Positions 12,798 to 23,463 of a stretch of 64,000 nt of DNA are shown here, one piece after another. Numbering within the stretch: position 1 is the stretch's first letter; every line of letters begins with the position of its first letter. Below the pieces are notes generated by a model, which saw only the letters and a program-made list of their open reading frames with translations, had not been told where the DNA came from and did no database searches. This DNA is from Bombardia bombarda (lineage: Eukaryota > Ascomycota > Sordariomycetes > Sordariales > Lasiosphaeriaceae). The position numbers and the translations under genes are program-made. The stretch lies in assembly GCA_030512295.1 (NCBI GenBank), contig JAULSR010000009.1, positions 186,001-250,000 on the forward strand, in the 5' to 3' direction.

Positions 12798-14062
12798 TTA
12801 CATGTATGAGGGTGGGTGCGCGAGAGTAAGAGGCGATTTATCCCACATATTGATGCCAACGCGTGGAAATATAAAACCTTCCTTGTATCCCCAGGAGATA
12901 GCAGGATTTAACTTCTGGGGGTCACTCAACTTTGCAGTCTGCTCGTCACTACTACACTCATAAAACCAAACAGGCGGCTTGAGACGTAGCTTTCGGCGTA
13001 CTGGCGAGTCTGCACTGACAGGACCCTGCCTCCAGTCGTATTTTCTTGGGTCAACAAACGTGTACACACGTCTCTTGGCTGCTTTGTCCCTCAGCCCATA
13101 TTTGATTTGACAGCCCTCCCCGTTATGGAACGCGCGTATCGAGAGCTTAACTTCTTGCCATTCGTTCCAGGTAGAAATATGCTCGTCAAATTCCGTGTAA
13201 TCACCCATGGACAGCTTGAAAGTCTCAAGCTCCATAAGGGATATCTCGTCGGGGGTAAGGTGCGGGTTCAGCTCCGGAGTCGTCAGAAAATGTGGGACAG
13301 TGATGGCCGTGCTGAAGTCGCTCCATTTGCTATTGATCATCTGGCGAGTCGCAGGGTCTACGTGAATGATGCCGAGCTGCTGCATCTTCTTGATGTTTCG
13401 GAGCATCTTGGGTGCTCTTGTTTTCCGAAAAGACTTGGGGGTCGTCTCGTCTGGAACCCCAAATTCCTTAATGATTCCTCGGATGGGCGGATCTCGACCA
13501 TTCTTGCCTGGGTAGCACGAGCGCATATTACCGTATCCAGCATGATTCATGTCCCCGTTAAAGTCGAAATAATCTTTGCTGAATTGAGCCATCATGGCCG
13601 CCTCGTTTTCCTCGCTTAGTAACATATAGCCGAAGCACTTGACGGCGAGATCTTCATGGCCAGCTTCTTGGAGGCGACCAAAGGCGCGGCATTCGGAACT
13701 GAAGGGTTCCGTGTAGTTGTACAAGGCGCTCAGCACTTCGTGGTGGGCGTCGTCGAATTCGGTGTACGGTGGTGGGCCGTACCAGCTATCGCTAAAGACG
13801 AATCTGAACTGCAGGCACCAGGGTTAGCTCGATACCCTACCTAGTTCCTATTGTGTATATTCAGTGCTCCACCTACCAGCTTCAGAGCGTATATCTGCCC
13901 CAGAATCCTGATCTTGAATACATGTGCATGGAGGCCCTCTCCGATGTACTCGAGAAATTCAATCTGCTGCGGACCCTGGAAGTCGAACGGCTCCAGCTTG
14001 GGACCAATGCATTGCGGTAACGGTACCAAATCGGCGTCAGTCGCAGGCCAGTCTGGATACAT
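12798..14062 (-). CDS. FTA2-like / kinase-fold family protein
   Basis: Two exons, 14062-13877 and 13808-12798, are joined by a 68-bp intron (GTAGGT...GCAG) and give 398 aa. The splice restores IYALKLFRFVF. The start of the domain, EFLEYIGEGLHAHVFKI then IYALKL, looks like a protein kinase glycine-rich loop and VAIK lysine. ECRAFGRLQEAG resembles an alpha-C region. I see no HRD or DFG motif, so an active kinase is unlikely. This matches the fungal FTA2 (kinetochore Sim4 subunit) family, which in filamentous fungi has many dispersed copies whose role is unknown. A kinetochore role for this copy is not supported by anything seen here. The gene sits alone in a gene-poor stretch with minisatellites on one side. 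Confidence 0.72.
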
Positions 14063-14310
14063 CGTTGGTGGAAATGGCAGCTCTGGTAGCTATGGCAGCT
14101 ATGAGGATGGGCAGTACCGAAATGAAGAGAGTGCTGGAAAAATACACAGTCGAGGTTTACCGTACAGATTGGAATCCAAGAATCGAAGAGATAGAATCGC
14201 TATCCCCTCTCGGAAAGACGATATTAATCTACAAACGTGAGTCCATGTCGCAAGCTCTCGCTTTTTAGACGCTGCGTGTGAAATAGAGTGTGCTTTGGAT
14301 GTTGTCAAAG

Positions 14311-14371
14311 GCAAAGCAAACGACAAAGCAAACGACAAAGTAAACGACAAAGCAAACGACAAGGCAAACGG
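14311..14371. repeat. 12-bp tandem repeat (GACAAAGCAAAC)n
   Basis: About five imperfect copies of a 12-bp unit lie just upstream of the FTA2-like gene. On the minus strand the frame reads as alternating Phe-Ala-Leu-Ser, which explains a chance ORF there. Confidence 0.85.
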
Positions 14372-14749
14372 ACAAAGGCATGAGTGCTTCATGCCATTAT
14401 GTCACACAACAGCATTAAGTGGTGGTTAGTCTCAAGGATCAGGCCAGTTTATCTCCCCCCCCGGCTCCTGGCCCCTACACTACACACGCCCCTGCTCTAC
14501 AACTAACGCTCTACACCCCCGACAACTAACGTAAGGTAGACTGGTCTGAAGACAGGCCAGGGCGCCTTTCTTCGACCCGGCCTGCCGGCTCCACGTCGCC
14601 AGCGTCATTCTGGTGTGCAAATATATTCATTTTCTTCTCGGCCCTCGTCTAGGAGAGACATGCAACAAAGAGTGCGGTGCGATCGAAAGTAAGGTAGGTT
14701 GGGGATTGAAAGCGAATGGTTTGCGAAAAGGCTATGCATAGGTAGCGTT

Positions 14750-14985
14750 GAAGGAGAGACAGGAGGAAGAGAACTGGAAAGACAAAGAGGAGTAGAATTA
14801 GAAAGACAAAGAGGAGTGGAATTGGAAAGACAAAAAGGAGTGGAATTGGAAAGACAAAAAGAAGTGGAACTAGAAAAACAAAAAGGAGTGGAACTAGAAA
14901 GATAAAGAGGAATGGAATTAGAAAGATAAAGAGGAGTGGAATTGGAAAATAAAAAGGGGTGGAACCTGAACAGAGAAAAAGAAGC
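14750..14985. repeat. 24-bp minisatellite, about nine copies
   Basis: The unit is near GGAGTGGAATTGGAAAGACA plus four bases. Copies differ mostly by A/G changes. Because the unit is a multiple of three, it stays open in several frames: RQRGVELE-type repeats on plus and hydrophobic Leu/Phe/Val repeats on minus. I treat these frames as by-products and not as genes. Confidence 0.85.
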
Positions 14986-15354
14986 CCGGGGACAAGGCGG
15001 GCGGCTGCGCGGCTTAATAGGCTGACTCCTGTTGACGGATTAGCTCGGGCCACACAGAACACCTGGGGGGGGGTTGAGAGTTTATTCTCAGCCACGCCTC
15101 GTTGACGGGGATCTTTTCGGCAACTCTCGACTCATTTTGTCACACAATGCTTTTTGGGGCGAAGGCGGTGACCTCCGATTCGCCTCGATTTTCGCACTCC
15201 GGCATGGTCTGTCAGTGGGTTTTGTCTTTGTTCCTGCACGCCCACGTGAGGCTTGCACAATGGGGACAGTCTTCTCGCTCAAAGTTGTCGTCGTACGTCC
15301 CCTGCCCGAAGCAGACTCCAAGGAGGCGCTTATGCCCGGCTCTTCCTCGCTCGC

Positions 15355-16041
15355 CTAGGAAGAAGGCTCCCGTCGCTCAGACGCCCTTATCTTTCGTCGC
15401 TTTTCTCCAGACCACTCGCGATTGTTATGCCGCTTCTTCTGCACGCGGGCATCTAAGACTCCCTTGGAAGCTCCGTTGGAGCACGGAGAGCGGCGGTTGA
15501 GGGAACGTGGTGCGAGGGGTATCGCTGGTATGTGTGTAGGTGATGTAGGCGGCAAGCCGGTATGTCTGTAGCTCGACCACTTTATATCTCCTTGCTCGAT
15601 CTCTTCTTTGCGGCCCTCGTGGGAGGTGTAATGCTCGTCCGAAAACTCCTTCACCGTGTCAGGAATTTCCCGTTGGGCATTCTCCAAGTCGTCGGGTGTC
15701 GCACCTAGGTCCAATAACAAGCTTTTCAGACTATCTGTCGCTCTGAGTAGTTCTGACAGCCCGAATTTAGTGACATAATGTCCAAACAGGTCCAGTAGCA
15801 TGCGAACACGCGCTCTGTGGTATGGCGGTTTCTGAATTTGCTCTCGCAGTCTCCGTTCCACTTCCTCCTGGTCTAGAAGCCCTGAGCCATCCCTGGTCCA
15901 TGAGAGCCAGGCAGTAACTTTGGAGGTAGCTTCGGGCGCATTATAATTGCAGACGGGCGTCCGATCTTTGAATTGCTGATCAAGTGCTTCTTGGAAATCT
16001 TAGATATGCGTAGGAGTGTGGGAATTCCCATCCTCTGACAT
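15355..16041 (-). pseudogene. Hypothetical protein gene interrupted by one in-frame stop
   Basis: From an ATG at 16041 the frame runs 229 codons to the stop at 15355, except for a single TAA at 16002-16000 (codon 14). Beyond that stop the frame is open and looks coding, with segments such as DFQEALDQQFKDRTPV, VTAWLSWTRDGSGLLDQ and RMLLDLFGHYVTKFGLSELL, and then a basic Arg/Lys/Ser-rich tail. No acceptable intron was found that would remove the stop; the AG at 16001-16003 lacks a good upstream donor. I do not recognise the family. It could be a gene with a nonsense mutation, a gene starting from an unseen upstream exon, or a degraded remnant. The break is not in a homopolymer, unlike the frameshifts elsewhere in the window. 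Confidence 0.5.
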
Positions 16042-17717
16042 TGCGAGTCTCCGTAGCGCAGGACAGAGACAAAGCTGTAGCAGAATGAAGAGTAAGATCG
16101 CAAATCGGCCAGCTGCCGCCGCTATTCGGATCTGTCGAGTGACGGGTCGGCCGAAGGTAGCAAGGCTGAAGTAATTCTCGCGGACGGTTTGGCAGTCGTA
16201 TGTCGTAGTCGTATTTCGTAGTCGTGGTGGGTGACGGACTTTGTTGCTTGATTGACAGAAAGATGCCACGTTGTTGTAAAATGTGGAGATGCGACCGCAG
16301 AATGGGATTGGGAAAAAATTTGGCACGAGGGCCTAACAAGGTGCAGAAGACACGACGTGTGGCTTGCTTTCGTGTTTCGGCGAGATGCACCCCTGCAAGT
16401 CGTTCGTGTCACTCAAATCAAGCCAAGTATTTGTTGAAGTCTCTCTTGATTTGAAGATGAAAGCTGGTCAAAGCAGCACAATATGTCTTTTAAGCATTCA
16501 TGTCTAAATTCAAGTGGTAACTCGAGCCCGTATCCGCTTCGATGTGGCAGCATAATACGGCGTCGCTGTATGACCACCATCGGTTGGTTTTATTTCTGGC
16601 TCATTTGTCCTTGCATATTTAACACAGCGTTTGTATGAAGGGGTGCCAGAACAAAACGAGCCCAATTCAGCCTGTAGACATGTACAACGATATATCCAGG
16701 TTGATATACGTGACTATCATCTCGTGGGGAATTTGGCACGTCCGCGTGAAACATATGTCCAGCTTTAAGTTCTTCTTGTTTAAGTACTTAGACTCTGTTC
16801 TGTTAGAAGCCACTGGAGGTCTTACGACAGGACCTTGATAGCCGTTTAGGATTGATCCAGTGTTGCCGTTAGGTGTCCGGATGCGCTGTACATTAGGTAC
16901 TGATTTGGACTTATTTTGATGGGCCTTTGCAGCATGGGCCCGATTGCTGACACCAGCATGTGCAATATTTAGAGCACCTTGCAGCGCCCTAGCCCGGGGA
17001 CATCAAAAGTGCCTACAGGCCTGTTACAGGCCATCCTTAAACATGTGCGCTGAAAGTCCAGGGATCATGATTCGGAACGCGCACACCCAACCAGCTCGTT
17101 TCGCTACCGCCCGCCATAGCGGCCCATGGTCGAGGTAACCCGATACAGGGCCTAGTGGTTGGTGACTTGTCGAGCTTCGCCCCACGTTATCATCAAGCCG
17201 CAATCCTGATCCCTGCCATACTCCCGTTTCCCCAAGCCTAGTCAAGTGGACATCTTGAAGGGGAAATCCTGTGGAAACTGGAAACCAGATGACACCTGTT
17301 TATCCTTCTTCAAGTCACATCGTCACGATCCCCCTCCCATTGCAACGCCATTTGCCCTGACACTACTCCATTCTCCCGCCCGCGAGAATGCTTTAAGCGC
17401 CCTCTACCAGCCAAGCCTGTTCGATTCGATTGGACTGCCTAGGGCACTGCAAAGGCTGCAAGCCAAACTAACGGGTCTTCGGACTTCGCGTCGACCTTCT
17501 GGCATTCCCCCGAGATACGCCACGCGTGTTTTTGCCGCACTTTGCACTTAAGAAGAGCTAGAACTAGTGGTGCGGGCCTCAACCACCGGCGCTTCGACAC
17601 GGATTCAACACCAGCCTCCGAGCGCATTGTTTATCTGAGACGCTTGTGTTGGTGCTATATCAAGAGAATGCCGTTGCGATTTTCATGCTACATCTGAAAT
17701 ACCGACCGCCGTAAGCC
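16042..17717. other. Gene-free stretch upstream of the QA-repeat protein gene
   Basis: About 1.7 kb contain no supported gene. The last few hundred bases should hold the promoter of the plus-strand gene that starts at 17718. Short ORFs here (for example 17246-17551) show no family features. Confidence 0.5.
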
Positions 17718-20700
17718 ATGGATGGGTCGTATGGGAATGTCTTCCCAACAATCAATCCACCGTCAGTGATGCAGAAGCATCCTCTCCCTTTCCTTTCCAT
17801 TTGGAGAAACCATGTCCCAGCTCTAACGCCCTTGTTTTATACAGGTCCTCGGGCACGTCAAACTCGAACGACGCGTACAAGATAAATGTCAGCCGCCAGA
17901 AGACGAGGAAATGGGCCGAGTTGAAGCCCATAAACTACGATGGCGATGACTGGGGAGACGAATATGGGGACGCATCTGACGAACCTCCGCCTCCCCCCGC
18001 CCCAAAGCCCATGGGTCCACGACAGCCAGCGCTTCCTCCATCCAAGAGGCACTTCTCCCCAGCTGGACCACCGCCGTTGCATGTTCAAACTCAACAGGTC
18101 GCAGCTCTCGAAAGGTCAAGGCAGCCTGAGTCTGGCTCACCCTTCCTCCCTAGCCCTTTCTCGACCAGGAGCGTACCGGAACGGACAGCCACCGAGCAGG
18201 TTACATCTACACAGTCTAATGTTCCACAGAGCGCCGCGACTGCATCCAGTGTCTATTCGGCTGCTCCAGGATTTCCACATGGTGCGGCATCGCCCGCATC
18301 GGCGCGAACGTCTCCGCCACCTCAGGGTGCCGGGGTTCTTGCCTCAAGATATCCGCCGCGGAAGAGCAGTTTGGGCCAACAAGACGCCCCAGACGTCTCT
18401 GATCTACGACAGGCTGTATCTGGGCCGCGGCAGAGTCCAAGCCCCACGCCCTGGTCAGCAGGACCTCGGTCTGCCTCGCCCGCAAGCGTCAGGTCTCCCA
18501 CCTCGCCTACCAAACCGCTACCGTTCATCAGGCCAGCTGAGATCTATCGACGGATGGAGGAGGAGAAGGAGAAGGAACGCCGGTCCATGGAGTCTGGAAG
18601 ACCTAGCCTGGATAGTGTGACAAGCCGCGGACTTGAAAGGGTGGACTCCGCTCCTGACAAGGCTCAGCCAGAACCAGCCGACCAAGGAGCCGCGACAAGC
18701 AGGATACCCAGACCCAGTCTCCCCGCGGTTGCCGAACGAAAGAGTGAGTATGGCATTGGCGCACTACTTGACAGTTACACGGATGACCCCGCCCCCAGCG
18801 TCGACCCTGCCTCTTCAGTGCACTCTCAAGCCCAAGCCCAAGCCCAAGCCCAAGCCCAAGCCCAAGCCCAAGCCCAAGCCCAAGCCCAAGCCCAAGTCCA
18901 AGTCCAAGCTGAATTCCACGTGGCAGCTGCAGCCATAGCTAGGAAACAGGAACAAACTACCAACGGGCAGGCAAACTCCTCGCAAACTGTATCCCAGCCT
19001 TCCTTCCAGCCTGCTTTCCAACCTACCTCCCAGTCTCAGGATGAACTGCGCCGCTACTCCACTGGCCCCAAACTGCCGGACTTTGCTCGCATGTCTGGAT
19101 TTGGTGACGACCTGTTTCTCACACCCCCAACGGATACGCAGCGATTGCCTCCCATTGCGGATAGTCCACTGCCCTCGCCCTCGACTCGCACTGTAACAGC
19201 CATGGATGGGTCGACACCTCCCGCCCGTGTTGAAGAAAGCAGCCAATCCGCTATGTCGTTAGCCCCTGAACTTCCGGCTTCTCATCAGGTGTCAGATATA
19301 CAGCCAAAACTCGTGGAACAAGCGCCCGTACGATTTTCTGGTGATGCTGTGGACCCCGACGCAGTGTCTCATCCGGTGCAGCAAGAAATTCGCTCCGGTT
19401 CCCCACCCAACGAACCCAATCAGTCTGTTGGGCTTCATGACGCTTTGCAACAGCAGGACTCGACCGTACAGGCACCACCGGCTGCGGATTCAAACATTGT
19501 AGATAAGCCTGTTTCTAGACCGTCACTACCCGGGGCTTGGGTGACGGAGACAATGACCACCCCGAGCGAGTCTCCTACGGCTGCTCCGACCGCAACTCCT
19601 CACGCCGTATCAAACAGAGCCGTTGAGTCGGGAGAAGTATCGCCAATGACCGAAACAGAGGACGGCGCGGATGTTTCGTCAGATGCTGGCAAGTCACGGC
19701 AAGCGGTGTTTGGCGGGGTAAGCGACAGCGTGAGTGAGGCAAGTGCGGCGAAGCAACACATACTACCCTCATACTCACGTCCTACTTCACCGCATGTTCT
19801 TCCTCTTCTGCGGACCGCCAGCCCTGTCCCGAGTACATCGTTGCAAATGTCTGATGTACAAGCTATATCTAAGGCAGCAGAAGATAGAGAATCTTCCGTC
19901 ACACCTAGAGATGCAAACAGTCCAGATGCAGAGATCACGACTCCAGTGCCGGCTACCACAACAACAACAACACATTCAGAAATAACGCCTACAGCACCAT
20001 TGAATCCATATCGCGGTCCGCCAGAGGCCAACTTTACTGAGCCGCAGTCTGTCCCGCCCCTCTCCCTTCAAAAACGGTCGACCCTGGATACGACTAGCAG
20101 CTCCCCCGTTAAGGACAGCGATGTTCTCAGAGAAGAGATAATGGCATCATTGAGCCCTATGCAACCTTCGAAGCATTCTCTTGAGCCTAGTAGCGGAGGC
20201 ACTGCCGCTTATTACTCGGCTGCTAATGCAGTACGAGAAAGTAGCTACCTGGGAGATGTTTACGGTGACTACTGGGCGGCTAGCGAAGACAAACCAGAGC
20301 AAGGTCTTCTTGGTTCTACGATATCAGAGAGACCGTTGAAGGCTACGGAGACCTCGGTATCTCCCTCGAATGAAACCACAAAGGACATACCAGCAGTACC
20401 GGCACCAGCACCAGCACCAGCACCAGCAGGCATCCCTACAGCCGACTTTGCGCCTACCCATGTAGAGGACAAAGCTGCGCCAGATACTGGACAAATGATA
20501 GAGTCGCAAGAGCTACGCAGGCGATTCTCATGGGAAGCCGGACTAGAAGAAAGGAATGTTGGGGCTGTCAAGCCTCCAACCGAGGACCCCATCGTCGAGC
20601 AAAAAGCTCGTACTTCGGAACTGGGCAATGTGGTGGTTGCGGCACCAACATTGATCGTATCGACAGCAGAGTCGCCAGTGGAACCAGCAGCTCCAGACGC

Positions 20701-21538
20701 CGCCCATCTTGCTCCCTCGGCTTTCAAGTCAGAATCTCTGGCTGAGTCGAGTCCAGCAACGGGTGGTGGAATATCTTATCAAGTTTCCCAAGCGAGCACC
20801 GTCCCATCTCGGTCAATGCTTGACGCCCCAATAGAGCCACCTTCACCTGTCTCTGTCCTGCCAGACCGAGCTGGTGCAGCTCCGGAGGAGCGTAGACTTT
20901 CTTTTGCGGATGAGAAAATTATTCTCCAGCCCTCGCCCAATCTTGTATTACCGACTCCGCCATTGGAGCAGCATCCTGCCGTTGCGGGAATATCGCAACC
21001 CCCATCACATCAGTATAAGCCTAACAAGGATGCGGCTAAGGTAGAACCTGTCAGTATCATGTCATTTCGACAGATCATGGAGACTCCATCGCTCCCTGAT
21101 CGGATCCGTCTATACAACGAGACAAGGTGGCAGTTCGCCGCGATTGATACTGGCTTGGACGAATGGATGCAGACTCTGATGGCAAGGCATCCCGAACATG
21201 CCAGCAGTAGTCCGGCATTTAAGCCTGTGTTACCCGAACTGAGCGCACCGTCACCGATACAGCAAGGTCACCCAACGCCCAGTCAGCCTTCAGTGCAGGC
21301 GCCATACTATCAGCAATATGTCAACCCTTCCTCCGCGGGCCTCAACCAAGGTGGAAGGATACAAAATATGCCAATGCCTCCTCCTCCATTGCACGGTTCG
21401 AGCAGCTTTGCGCACTCGGGGAATCAAGTTGGCACCAAGGGCAAGGCGCTCCTGATGTCGGCAGGCAAGGCCAGCAAGGGACTTTTGAGCAAGGGCAAGA
21501 GCAAGCTTCGGGGAACTGGCGACAAGGTATTTTTCTAG
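17718..21538 (+). CDS. Large low-complexity fungal protein with (Gln-Ala)n repeat
   Basis: The start is placed at 17718. Exon 17718-17761 is joined through an 83-bp intron (donor GTCAGT, branch-like CTAAC, acceptor TTTTATACAG) to 17845-21538, giving 1245 aa. This phase gives PPSSGTSNSNDAYKINVSRQ, while the ATG at 17801 falls inside the intron. Conserved-looking islands sit in a disordered Ser/Pro/Ala-rich chain: KINVSRQKTRKW and NYDGDDWGDEY near the N-terminus, LPDFARMSGFGDDLF, ELRRRFSWEAG, and a helical FRQIMETPSLPDRIRLYNETRWQFA before a basic GKASKGLLSKGKSKLRG tail. A CAAGCC hexanucleotide array at 18829-18905 encodes Gln-Ala repeats. The pattern matches an uncharacterised Pezizomycotina family; no enzymatic domain is visible. 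The final VFF may be read-through of a 3' intron donor (GTATTT at 21527). Confidence 0.75.
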
Positions 21539-22343
21539 TTCATAAACTGTTTTACTGCATTGACATGACGGTGCGTTTTTCTTTTTGTCAAATTTTGGCC
21601 TGGCCGGGACTGTGATTGAGAAACAAACACATGACAAGTTTTAATTAATGCTGGACGATGTTCTTTTTTCTTCTTTCTATGTGGGACGGTTGGGATTCCA
21701 TCGAGATTATGATATCGATGGACGGCTCGACTCGTCTCTGTTTGTTGCAAGCTATGTTCCGAGGACTCGAGCAAGGAGCGATTATATTTGATCCGCTTTT
21801 GTAAGATGGCATGCGTTGACGACTGTGGCGATGACGAGAACTGGAGGGTTGATGAATCATAGAATAAGGAACTTGACGCCTCTGCCTAGAATATCTGGCC
21901 AATGTCTCAGAAGTCAGTCGTGGAGACACTCATGTTCCTACGTTATTATATCTACCTGCCTATCTAGGTATCTCAACTGCAGTCCCGGCCGGCTGTTTCC
22001 ATTCCTTCATTCCCTCATTCCAGACACAAACTACTAAAATGTAGCGAACTGTTGTAAACCGTTTGGCGCGACACCCAGCAGCCACCCATCAGCCACCCAG
22101 CAGCACGGCATGGCCCCTGATCCAAGCTCGCAGGGCACTCCCGTCCGTCAATTCGACTGCCTGCTTTAGCTGATCTACCTTCCATATCCACTTCCATTAC
22201 TCACTCCATGCAGAGTTGCAGACAGCGCGAGCAGCGCTAGAGTTCGACCCACCATCCATTGCATACACCACCATCCCCCCGCGATGGATGATGGGCTATT
22301 AATATCTCTAGTTTCTACAGGATAGTATGGGTTCTCTTGCTAA
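21539..22343. other. Spacer between the two giant low-complexity genes
   Basis: About 800 bp hold the 3' flank of the first gene and the promoter and possible leader of the second. A possible exon or leader beginning at an ATG at 22283, 22327 or 22343 cannot be resolved. Confidence 0.4.
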
Positions 22344-23425
22344 TGGGCGATTTACCAGGAAATCGAATTGTCGCCTTCACACAACAGCAGCAGCAGGCTG
22401 CATGTTTTCAAAGCATCATCATCATCATCACCGCCAGTAGCAGGGCAAACAGTAAAACGTGATCGTAGAATCTCTTGGGGGGCATCAGCCTTGGCCTCCG
22501 CTCGTCCCGCACCCCCGAGCTTGGCTCACTTGGCTCACTTGGCTCACTTGGCTCACTTGGCTCACTCGGCTCTCTTGGACAGGCCCCTCAACCCCCTGTC
22601 GTGTTCGTGGCCCCCAACGCTAACAGCAGCAGCTCTTCAGCCCACAAAGCTGCACTTGTTGCAGCACCCCTGTCAGCAAGAGGAGATGGTCAGCACCAGC
22701 AGCCTGGCCAGCACCAGGCTGGCTGGGGCCTTCACCCGCAATTTGACAGCCTCCAGAAAAGTTCAACCGCGTCGTTGTCTACTGCCGCCGCTGCCACGCC
22801 GCCTCTGCAGCGCTCGCGGCTCTCGCAGCTTCCCCAGCTTCCCCAGCTTCCTCCTCTCACCCGCATCTCGTCCTTCAGCAGCTTCTCCCCCACACGGCAT
22901 CCGTCGCCGTTCCTGCCGCTGCCGCCAAAGACGCCGCCCGTCAATGGTGGTGCGACCGAGGACAATAGCATTGTTGATCGCCCCGACAACAGCCAAGCTG
23001 AGCTAGGCTTAGTGTCTCCCCTCTCCGACACGCCCTCAAACCGCCCAGCTCCAGCGCGGGAGCTTATTAACGACGAGGACGACAAGCCTCATCGAGCCCC
23101 CCTCTCGTCCCCCATCAGCAGTGACCATTATCTCGGCGACGGAGACGGGTCGTTGACTCCTCGCGGAAGCCGAGCTCCACTGGGTGCCGGTGCTTTTGAT
23201 CGGGAACAAGGTGGTAGTGGTGGCGGAAGCGGAAGCGGAAGCGGAAGCGGCACTGTGCCATACGAATATACACCTCAAGCTCATCAATCGCAGTCGCAGT
23301 TGCGATCAAGATACCGCCATTCACTTCCAATGGCAGCCTACACTCAGAACCAAAACTACCAGAACCATCAGATGGCGGGCAACTTTTCGCAGCACCCTTA
23401 CAGCCCGCAGGGCTACTCACAACAT

Positions 23426-23463
<38 letters not shown>

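Noticed and set aside
14649..15095. Leu/Phe-rich 148-codon minus-strand ORF resembling a membrane protein
   Set aside because: Its hydrophobic repeats come entirely from the 24-bp minisatellite.
17801..17844. ATG at 17801 as the start of the QA-repeat protein
   Set aside because: It lies inside a probable intron with a branch-like CTAAC and a TTTTATACAG acceptor; the ATG at 17718 joins in phase.
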